NCBI GenBank assembly: GCA_963556195.1
Contig: OY744525.1
Location: forward strand, 41,836,576 to 41,900,575
Reading direction: 5' to 3'
Origin: Sepiola atlantica
Lineage: Eukaryota; Mollusca; Cephalopoda; Sepiida; Sepiolidae
DNA: 64,000 nucleotides
Every line of letters begins with the position of its first letter. Position 1 is the stretch's first letter. Below are positions 55,716-64,000 of the stretch, piece by piece. The notes beneath the pieces are model-generated. The model saw nothing but the letters and a program-made list of their open reading frames with translations, searched no databases and was not told the origin of the DNA. The position numbers and the translations under genes were made by a program.

Positions 55716-56336
55716 TAGGTACTTATAATGCAGCACTCTTTATCACACTTATCATGTATTGCTTCGGTTTTCTTGATGATGGTCTCTGCTCAGTTTATCA
55801 GTCTATTACCACTCAAGGGAAAATTCTTAAACCGGTAAGTAGAACTACCTCATAAACGGATGAACAATAAAAAAAATATATAAATAAATTTACAGGATGA
55901 ATATCGGTAAATGTATTCCTTAATTCCCCTGTATTTCATAAAAACGGTGTGTATTTTGTAAAAACGGTGTGTATACGTAAAGAAGTTGAGTAGATGTATA
56001 TCCTTGTGCAGGAGGGAAGGGATAAAAGCGTGTGTGGGTGTATAGTATATGTGGTGATATCTCTGCAGATATGTATATTCATGTATGTATAGGGAAATAG
56101 AAACTTAGATAGAGATGCATTTTTCAATAGAAATATGTGAATATCGGCCAGTATATATATTATATTGTACGCATGAATGTGTATAAAGTTGCAGGTTTTA
56201 TTTACTAAGGTAATTCAAGGATAACATACTTATTTGATTGTCTGTCTATATACGTATAAATGTGAATAAATGCGGTTTGTATTCATATTTGTTTAATTAT
56301 TTGGTTTATGGATGAGTGTGTTTAGATGTGAATATG

Positions 56337-56340
<4 letters not shown>

Positions 56341-56379
<39 letters not shown>

Positions 56380-56473
56380 CTGTGTATATATGTATGTATA
56401 TATATATCTATATGTATGTATAGCCGTGTGCATGTATGTATGAATATGTGTGTATATTGATATGTGTGTATGC

Positions 56474-56528
<55 letters not shown>
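56341..56528. repeat. (TA)n, (TG)n and TATG-rich tracts
   Basis: TA at 56341-56370 and 56476-56528 with TATGTATG-like sequence between. Confidence 0.9.
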
Positions 56529-56531
<3 letters not shown>

Positions 56532-56868
56532 GTTTGTATATATGTGAGCATATGGATAAAGTTTATATATAGGTCAGCTTGAAAGAACTTATCTGCTGAC
56601 CGTTAAAATATTTGGCCCCGCACGCATATGATTATACTTACTGACGTTGAAAATACTCTCAAGTACGGTAATAAAATGTATAAAAAGATTTGAAAGCGGT
56701 TAAATGTACTTGATTAACTTAATTGATAAAAAGTTTTTTTAAAAAAGGAGCAGCGCGAATGTGTAATTGGATATGAATCTTGCCTGTTTAATTATACACC
56801 CATCCCTTCCCAACCGGGATAATACACAGAATAAAGAAGTTTGTTATTTCTCATTTCATTTTTTCTAA

Positions 56869-56931
56869 AAGTCTGAGGGAGCTGGCTCTAGAAAGAAAGC
56901 GCAGCTGAAACATGTATGCACATATGTAATC
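56869..56931 (+). ncRNA. Hammerhead-like fold, family F (candidate)
   Basis: CUGAGGG (one base from CUGANGA) is followed by AGCUG…CAGCU (stem II), GAA, and a six-pair stem III ACAUGU/AUAUGU with a 6-nt loop, then A (GUA cut 56928/56929). Stem I has only two pairs. The core A to G change would be expected to impair catalysis. Confidence 0.4.
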
Positions 56932-57049
56932 AATAATGTTTGTATAAATAAAAAAATATATACTAAAAACAGCTCTACTTGTTATTAAGCACTTTTTATA
57001 AACACTGGAGTTTCATTGGAGTTTCATCTAGGAAACAAAAATAATAAAT

Positions 57050-57053
<4 letters not shown>

Positions 57054-57092
<39 letters not shown>
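57054..57092. repeat. (TA)n microsatellite
   Basis: Pure TA run. Confidence 0.95.
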
Positions 57093-57097
<5 letters not shown>

Positions 57098-57834
57098 TGA
57101 TAAATAAGAGATATATAAGTATTAGAGTATTAATTCTTAAAAAAAAACAAGTTGAAATATTAAGGAAAATCATTGAAGGCAGAAATTAACCCACATAACC
57201 AACAAACGCTTACCAGTTACAAGAAAATATGAATGAAAAAAAATCACGAGCCCAAAAGAACTGAAACTGCTAGTAATTCCAAAAAATTGACACACACCCT
57301 CTTGGTGGTGGGAAATAAAATAAAAATAAAAACAGACACGCATGTGATGACACCAGCCTCGGCTGATACCACATACAATGGTCGTGAAGGGTTGAGGAGG
57401 ATAGAACGACTGAGAAGGGGAGCACCAACCAGACATCCACTGGAAGGATGCGAGAATACTAGAATATTGGAGAGGCTTTGTGTCACTCAAATTCCAGAGA
57501 AAACCAACGGTTGTTGCTAGCGATAAATCAATGGTAAACAGCAGTTACGATAACACATAATAATTTGCAATGTCTGTTGCAAATCTGAGGAGACTTGTTG
57601 TCACGCAGACTCCAGGAGAACACCGCTGGTTATTGTCAGTCAGCAATCACTGGAAAAAATGACCTGTGTGAAAACTCCTAGTGAGTAAATTATAATTAAG
57701 TTATCTTGCCGGATTTTGAAATATTTTTTTAACATATATATCAGACAGTGATGGTGTGCATTCGGCCAATCACACTGCCGCCCACAATTTATAAGTGAAA
57801 TGTTTATGTGAAACATCATATTCCGTTTTACGTA

Positions 57835-58130
57835 TGTTTAACATGCTGCCATATGTTGGATGGCTTCAAGAAATTGACTTCCAAACTAACCTATCTCTGA
57901 CCAGGTCTTTATTTATCCCCCGTTCACTCAGGTCAATTTTTATCACTTTCTTTCCATGTTTTCCTTGTTCTTCCTCTGTAAACTGAACCTGCTCCCACAA
58001 CTGTTCTACATCTACTAACTTAAGAACTCTCACCCATTTTTTTTTTAATGTGGCCATACCTTCGAAGTCTTCTTTTCTACACACATCTTCCGATACAGTC
58101 CATATTTACTATTCCTCTAAAGACATCAGA
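57835..58130 (-). pseudogene. LINE family R tail
   Basis: Minus frame reads FTEEEQGKHGKKVIKIDLSE then RGINKDLVRDRLVWKSIS and stop, the family R C terminus (WEKVIRMDLKEKGINKDLV type). Confidence 0.75.
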
Positions 58131-58139
58131 TCTTAGGTG

Positions 58140-58620
58140 TTAAGACTCACTACACATCCATCATAATCACCACCACCACCATCATCATCATCATCGGTTT
58201 AAAGTTCGTTTTACATGCTGGCATGTGTTGGATGGCTTTCAGAAATTGACTTCCAAAACTAACCTATTTCTGGCCAGGTTTTTATTTATCCCTCTTTCTC
58301 TCAAGTCCATTCTTATCACTTCCTCCCATGTTTTCCTTTTCCTTCACCTGGTAACTGAACCTGCTACCACAAATGTTCTACATTTAGTAACCCAAGAACT
58401 CTCATCCATTCTTTCAACGTGGCCATACCATCAAAGTCTCCTGTTCTGCATACATCTCCCTATACTGTCCAGATTTAATCTTCCTCTTGGGTCATCAGAT
58501 CTGAGCCTGTCTTTAAGACTCACATTACACATCCATTGTATCATTCTCATATCATTTCTCTCTATGCAATGCCAGGTTTCATTTCCATACATCATCACAC
58601 TCTGTAGTATACATTGAGTT
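58140..58620 (-). pseudogene. LINE family R tail, with (ATG)n end
   Basis: Minus strand starts upstream in 'RT tail' sequence shared with 13345-13565 and ends 'catgccagcatgtaaaacga', 'aaaccg' and (ATG)n/(GGT)n at 58150-58198. Tandem to the copy at 57835. Confidence 0.75.
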
Positions 58621-59133
58621 TTGTACTAGTTTCTTGGGGGTTTGGCTTAGCTCCGCTAAAGATACGGAACCGGTGAGAAGTTGTACGGTATTGTCGGTTT
58701 TAAGAATACATTTATCTGTTCATTTTGTGGTTCGATTGCTGAGGAACATGCTTGAATTACCTATTTTCCTGATTTGAGAAAGAAAAAAGGAAAATCCTCC
58801 CCACCCCAAAATACAAATTGATCAAGTAAAAAAAGAAATGTCACATAGATACGCATACGTACACAAGAAGAAAAAAAGAAAGAAAATGTCACGGGCACAC
58901 ACATCTATACATATATACTTACATATAAAAAAAAGGAAAGAAAAATAATCAAAGAACCTAAATTCAAAAAATAAAATAAAAATTTTAAAAATAAATAAAT
59001 AAATAAAAATAAAAAATAAGAGGAGAGATCTTCTCCCAAGCAATGATTGGCAACGATACTTCAATCCCAAAATTAGCCGTGAATTAAAGACATTCTGTTT
59101 TGTAAATAACTTTGCAATTACTCTTTACTTTAG

Positions 59134-59262
59134 GTAGAAGCGATGACAGCAGAAGAAAGTGCCAACAAAGGAACAACGCTTGGTGAGACGATTGCGAAGG
59201 CATTAAAAAGAAACAAACGGCATCGCAAAGACGAAGACGATCATCGTCGTCGTCGTAACTGA
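59134..59262 (+). CDS. Candidate terminal exon of a host gene (basic C terminus)
   Basis: A pyrimidine-rich run ending 'ttactctttactttag' precedes it, a good 3' splice site. The frame GTA GAA GCG ATG… reads VEAMTAEESANKGTTLGETI then AKALKRNKRHRKDEDD and HRRRRN, ending in TGA at 59260-59262. The composition (charged, basic, no repeat or transposon similarity) is unlike the other short frames here. An AATAAA lies 64 bp downstream. I do not recognise the family, and no upstream exon was found. It could be a chance frame; an in-frame ATG also permits a 39-codon stand-alone ORF. Confidence 0.4.
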   Translation, partial: VEAMTAEESANKGTTLGETIAKALKRNKRHRKDEDDHRRRRN

Positions 59263-59325
59263 ATAAGCAAATTTGAGGCCCAGGTGCAAAGGTACAATCA
59301 AAGACTTCTTCTTTTCTTTGTCATG

Positions 59326-59331
59326 AATAAA
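59326..59331 (+). promoter_or_regulatory. Candidate polyadenylation signal
   Basis: AATAAA 64 bp after the stop of the candidate exon at 59134-59262. Confidence 0.35.
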
Positions 59332-59688
59332 AGAACGTCAAAGATAATAGTAAAGAAAAGGAAGGCGCGGGACGGGTGGGGGGGGGGGAATAAAAGCGAA
59401 TCCTATTTACCTCCCTTGTCTCTCGCGTCCCATACCATCAATCAGGATGTCTAAAAAGAAAACTTGAGATAAGCAAAAAGGAGAAAGAAAATTCAAATAA
59501 ATAAATAAATATAAAACCAACCAAATTATTTACCATTCCAGATAATCTATTCTTCTCTGTTATTGGGGCTCCTTTAATGATCCGTTCTCAACGAGGACTA
59601 CGAATCACGTGACATTGTATGGACACGCTTAAATATCTTTACGTACTTAAGTTTTTATTTATTTTTACAAACTTTTTGCATCTGCTTA

Positions 59689-60060
59689 ATCTATTATTAT
59701 ATTAAATCAACCTTTGTTTCCCTAAGCCTTTTTTTCCCCTAACTATATAACAATACATTAAGGAGTTTCATATTCGTACGTATGTTATCACCTTTCACGC
59801 ACATTAAAAAAAAAATGAGATTGGTGATTGGTGATAAATCTGATGTCGCTAAGGTAAACAATTGTGACATTATCCATTTAATAATGAATTGTTCCAAATC
59901 AGATTATGTGGTCTTGTAGCAGAGGTAGAAACTATTGTGGAATTTCTACGGGGTCCTGCTAGTATATTTTAATCATGCAACTACATGCTAAATTATTCTT
60001 TGGTTTTGAGTTAGTTATCTTTAGAAAAAAACTTCCATTTTAATTGTTCTAATTAACCTC
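59689..60060 (+). repeat. Copy of the 36774 repeat, interrupted by a Helitron-like element
   Basis: 'tctattattatattaaatca' and 'cctttgtttccctaagc' match 36774; the match resumes at about 59963 with 'tattttaatcatgc' and 'tttggttttgagttag'. The sequence between ends 'ggggtcctg' CTAG, so an element inserted in an A/T context. Confidence 0.6.
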
Positions 60061-60064
60061 TATG

Positions 60065-60540
60065 TAAGGTCTATGATAGCTGCGTAAGAAGTGTGATGTT
60101 GTGTGGCAGTGAGTGTTGGGCCCTCACCCAGGTTTCACTTGCCTGACTCGAGAGAAATGACAGGGCGATGATTAGGTGAGTATGCAATGTAAAACCGGAC
60201 TAGATCCAGAACATTAGGTCAGACACTCTACTTGAGAAGTTGACCATTCCCAAACTTGATGTCCTAATAGGGGCAAACCGTCTTCGCTGGTTCGGGCATG
60301 TTGAAAGAAGCAAGGGGTATATCAGCACATGCAGAGACCTAAGGCTGGACAGCAAAAAGAAAGTTGGGTGCCCTAGGAAGACATGGAAGGAAACCATCAG
60401 GCAAGACCGTTAACAGTGGCAAATGGACATAGTCAATCCCCACAATCGTGAGCACTGAAAACTTAGCATATGGACATCAATACAACGTCAAACCTCTTGT
60501 CAAAGGTACCATTGCCGATGAACCTGGATAGTGAGTGAGT
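60065..60540 (+). pseudogene. LINE RT C-terminal region, related to family R
   Basis: Reads KVYDSCVRSVMLCGSECWAL, IPKLDVLIGANRLRWFGHVE and CPRKTWKETIRQDR with stops. The 'LRWFGHVER…GRPRKTW' pattern is typical of this non-LTR group. A different subfamily from 29990. Confidence 0.8.
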
Positions 60541-61824
60541 GCGAGTGAACCTCTTATCATTTTTATTCAAATTTTAAAAAAATTCTATAAGTTTCAAGTT
60601 ATAAAAAAAATAAAGTAAATCATCAAATTTCCTTTTAATAGATGCCAAGCACGGAGAGTGACCCCCCACGAGAATGTTGTATCTGTTGAAGATAGGACAT
60701 TCATTATCAAACGAAAGAATGACAAAATCTATCCATACAAAAATGATAACTTTTTATTGACAACTTTTTAAGACAATAATAAACGAAGGGTTGGTAAAGA
60801 TTTGGATCTCAGAGTGTCCTAATAATGTTCTAGGTGAAAGAAAAGGAGAAATTGAGTAGCCATATTTGTTTCGCCTAGCACCATGTAAGTGTTTGTATAA
60901 ATGGGATAGGTATGGTAGATGTGCGTGTATATTAGCGTGCCTGTTTTGTTAGTGAGAGAGTGCACGTATAGAACTGTGTATACGAGTTGGGTTAAAAGCG
61001 TCGTGGCTACGTGTGTGTCTCTCGAGGGCCTTCAGATTCAAAAGGCTTGGGCAGGATGCGTTGTATGCGCGTGTGTTGTCTCTGGAAGAAAACTACAGGA
61101 AGAAAGCTATGGGTTTAGGGTTTTTATAGTATGCACGAATTTTCGGCAGTGAATATCTTAATTTCTGAAAGATATTGCTGATTGAAAATTTTGTCTAATC
61201 GAGAGTCGATATGTAAAAACAACATTCGCTGTTGCTACTGCTGTTACTTCTAACATATTCTCTTTAATCAAAATGAAATATACGTATCCAAATACCCTGG
61301 AGAATGTAGTTTCATAATATCCATGGTTATGGGGGGTTTATCTCCAAAATCCTACGAGGTGTTTGTGAATAAATAATCAATTTGGAAAATTAGATGTTTG
61401 AAACATTTTACCTATATGCTAGGTTGCTTTAACATGATCAGTCGACCCAGACGACCCAAATCAGCAATTCTTACACTTTTTTTAATAGTTAAAAAAAAAA
61501 GAATTAGTTACTTTGTTGCACTTCAAAATTTGAAAGAAAGTTGGAAGCATTTAAACTTTTAAATAGAAAATCATTTAAAGAATTTAAAGAATCATTTTGC
61601 TAAGAATTGTAAACAATTCTTAGCAAATCCTTCTGTATTAAATTAAGTTTTCGAAGCTATTTACATCCAGTAATTTTATAAATCGAGATTAAAACATTAC
61701 CTTAAGAAAATTAATTATAGCAATTATAACAATTTGGTTCAATTAATAATTTAATAACCAAACGATAACGTAATAATTACATTTAACTTTAAAAACCCTG
61801 TTTGAAAAGAAAAACAACTATAAA

Positions 61825-61889
61825 AAACGGCATAGTTAAAAAAAATGAAAGTAAAAAGACTCCAGGGCAACGCCAGGTCCAGATAGTAA
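61825..61889 (+). mobile_element. Helitron-like 3' end, 'acggcatagtt' subfamily
   Basis: 'aaacggcatagttaaaaaaa', 'gaaagtaaaaagactcc', then a GGC-aac-GCC hairpin and ATAG followed by T (CTAG expected). Same order as 32869 and 39968. Confidence 0.5.
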
Positions 61890-62570
61890 AAAACACAAAA
61901 ACAAAATGGCGTTTAGATTTCAAAAATCAAGAAAAAAACAAAATAGTATTATAAAAAGTGTAAATGTAAAGAGAGGGTTAAGCATATATCATGTGACCAC
62001 TCGACATGAGTTAATTAACCCTGACTTTCTCATCTTCCTCAGGGTAAATTCAAAAAGTTGTTTTCAGTTAATACGAAAATGGTCTGAGTCACTTTTACTA
62101 GGAAAGTTAGTTTCATTAAAAATTGTCTTTTTCACTTCCTCGGGCAGTTTTCAAATCCGTTTTCCACCTTGATAATTAAAGCATCTTTGTGTAATATTTT
62201 AACTTACGTTTCCTTTTAAAAAAAAACTCTTGAAATCATGCTATCAAAAGTTTAAGAAAAAAAAGAAAGTGATATTGCATAAAGTTTACTTTCAAAAGAG
62301 TCAGAAAATGTGTCTGATTCATTTAATATACAACTTATATCCTTAAAAATGTTCATTTAATTGATCTTTCTAAATAAAAGTTTTTTAATCTGCAAAGGCC
62401 AGAAGTAACACTCTAGGGCATTTGTAAATACATCGGAAATATTTTAATTTGAAAAAAAAAAAAATCAATTTTACCAAAACCTCATTTTAATTTCGTTCAT
62501 AAGTTTCTTTATGCATTAATACATCAATTAAGTCACTGTACATTTCAGAATAGTTAAATAAGTACGTAGT

Positions 62571-62715
62571 CTGGGAGGTGACTGTGGTGAAGTGGCTACA
62601 AGTGTCGATTGGCGACCTGGATGTGCAAAGTTCAAATCATACCAGTTCCATAGCATCTTTTTCATTATGGATGTCAGCAATTTTGACGTGGTCCCGCCTG
62701 TGAGTACCTGACTGT
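62571..62715 (+). mobile_element. tRNA-derived SINE (family S1)
   Basis: Starts 'gggaggtgactgtggtgaag' with an A box tggtgaagtgg, then a decayed B box agttcaaatca, and the body 'gttccatagcatc', 'ggtcccgcctgtgagtacct'. A diverged relative of 8268. Confidence 0.65.
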
Positions 62716-63126
62716 CAAAAAAAATCGTATCATGCTGTTTCATATGCATTTCCGGTTACATTATAACTTCTTCAAGAGCAATTGGTGTCATTTCAGAGTT
62801 TACCTTCTCCAAAATTAGTTACCTTATCAACGTTTGGAGTCTAGTCTACCTTACTATGTGACCTACGTCTAGAGGGAAGGCAGATATCACTCATTTCTAC
62901 TGAGGTAAAGGTAATAAAGGTTGGGGTTGACCTAAAACCAGAAGTCAGGGAAACCACATGACCCCCACCTGCGAAGGTCTTGGCCTCTTTCTGGCTGACA
63001 ACTGAAGCAAGTGAACGCGAATTGTCGCTGGTCGTGGAGCCCCAGCAGGGGTGGGGGCGGTTGCGTAGAATTTAAATAAGTGTAATGAGGCGATTTATCT
63101 GTCTATCTATCTGTTTGCCTGCCGCT

Positions 63127-63141
63127 CTTGCTCCCTCTCTC

Positions 63142-63200
<59 letters not shown>
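63127..63200. repeat. (CT)n microsatellite
   Basis: CT run with two CC interruptions. Confidence 0.95.
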
Positions 63201-63203
<3 letters not shown>

Positions 63204-63389
63204 CATACATAAGAAGTCGGTCTGTTTTCTGTTTTAAATAAATCCTGTTAAAAAAACAAACAAAAAGTGTCAGCTTCGGTGACAAAAGGGTAGCCTGGCT
63301 CACGAGGGTGGTGATGATGGTGGCGACGTACAACGGTTACGGTGGCAATCTGGGTCCACAACGAAACGCAGATGTATAACGGTGTATAC

Positions 63390-63505
63390 ACCCAACAGTA
63401 AGGCGTAACATAACACTGGGTGTGACAAGTTCAAATATTTTCAGTTCCATAGCATCATTTTTACTATAGATGTTTGCAACCCTCACATAAGTACTTGATT
63501 CTAGA
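63390..63505 (+). mobile_element. SINE S1 3' fragment
   Basis: 'gacaagttcaaatatttt', 'cagttccatagcatcattt' and 'cataagtacttgatt' match the 3' half of 62571-62715. Confidence 0.5.
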
Positions 63506-63519
63506 AATAACTTGAGTAT

Positions 63520-63900
63520 TTATTTACTCCTCTCCAGGAGTTAGGCACAAGGCCAGTTTTATCTTACTCCCACAAGTAAGATGTGACCCAAGGTCGGGTC
63601 GGGAAAGTGGGGTTTGAAAAGCCAGCGCCCGAGAAGGTGAGCACTCTGGCCATTAAAAATTGCCTGGGCAGCCCCGTCGGCATTCCCCGGTAGGAGCGCC
63701 TCAGGCAGTAAGCAATAAACTTACTCCTCCCCAAAGAGGGGAGGCGAAGCCTGGGAGGGTGGACCTCCTAGAACTGCACAGGACAGACCCATAGACCGGC
63801 ATAAATCAAGCCCCGAAGGCCAAGACAATACCAGTCTATGGGGTGCAGTATCCATCGGAACAGATACTACACTTTGATCTTAGCCAAAAGGCCGAGCCGT
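63520..63900 (-). mobile_element. U2-headed SINE, GC-rich body (body II), complete head
   Basis: Minus strand begins 'ctcggccttttggctaagat' then 'caaagtgtagtatctgttcc', a near-exact U2 snRNA 5' segment. It continues through the GC-rich body (including cttctcgggcgctggc, which the 27675 copy lacks) to 'ggccttgtgcctaactcctg' and 'gagaggagtaaat'. It is the best preserved copy. Confidence 0.88.
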
Positions 63901-64000
63901 TACCAGAATTAGTTTTGTTATCTCAACACCATTACCAGAATGTAAGGTAAAAAAGAAAAAGTTTTTCAAATCCTTGAAGAAGTAGCAGGAGAAACATACC

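Noticed and set aside
57233..57520. 95-codon frame MKKNHEPKRTETA
   Set aside because: Overlaps a 106-codon antisense frame; no domain; similar block repeats at 57600, suggesting repeat DNA.
60919..61152. 77-codon frame
   Set aside because: Cys/Val-rich, TG-biased composition, no domain or splice context.
61906..62172. 88-codon frame starting MAFRFQKSRKKQ
   Set aside because: No recognisable domain; directly follows a Helitron-like end in AT-rich DNA; likely chance.
63841..63900. U2 snRNA gene
   Set aside because: Only the first 40-odd bases match; the Sm site and 3' stem-loops are absent and a SINE body follows.

Overview
This is a gene-poor, AT-rich stretch of an animal nuclear genome. 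The dense decayed retrotransposons, the very many (TA)n tracts and the LINE 3' ends of the type 'catgccagcatg…aaaccg(atg)n' suggest a lophotrochozoan, most likely a coleoid cephalopod (octopus-like). That assignment is inference from repeat style, not from a species match. No rRNA gene, intact tRNA gene, CRISPR or operon is present. Nearly all long open frames lie in microsatellites, minisatellites or antisense to transposon fragments. The one host-gene candidate is a short terminal exon at about 59134-59262 (+), with a 3' splice site and an AATAAA signal.

The most unusual content is a set of self-cleaving hammerhead ribozyme (HHR) folds read by eye on both strands. The best are in a tandem pair of roughly 336-nt tRNA-related units (49998-50382, minus strand), a tRNA-like element between two TA tracts (33230-33272, minus), both arms of a foldback at 33431-33636, and three copies of another family (10979-11027, 27278-27326, 52037-52085). 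More decayed versions lie near 20420, 54800-55010, 56870, 34030 and 9720. A Penelope-like retroelement (22980-24158) carries the RT and GIY-YIG parts and half of a hammerhead at its 3' end, so it is a candidate mobilising partner.

A second unusual group is a set of short retroposons whose heads match the 5' part of U2 snRNA (6284, 12369, 24419, 27675, 32505, 36145, 63520). They carry two unrelated bodies, one AT-rich and one GC-rich. One copy sits inside a transposase remnant and another is itself interrupted by a 161-bp insertion with a 16-bp target duplication.

Layout: 1-7 kb holds Helitron-like ends, a 36-38 bp minisatellite, a mariner fragment and foldback repeats; 7-12 kb TA tracts, tRNA-like SINEs and a foldback; 12-16.4 kb a U2-headed SINE, LINE tails and a TG-rich minisatellite; 17.4-22.5 kb a 400-bp TA array, tRNA-like SINE tandems and a telomere-like inverted repeat; 23-25.9 kb nested Penelope, transposase, U2-SINE and LINE; 26-28 kb a foldback and a U2-SINE; 30-31 kb LINE ends with (ATG)n; 32-36.5 kb Helitron ends, ribozyme elements and nested SINEs; 38.8-39.7 kb purine-rich repeats; 40-44.5 kb LINE tails and a GC-rich minisatellite; 46-49 kb LINE fragments; 50-55 kb ribozyme tandem, a perfect 207-bp palindrome, duplications and foldbacks; 57-60.5 kb LINE tails and the candidate exon; 61-64 kb Helitron-like, SINE and U2-SINE sequence.
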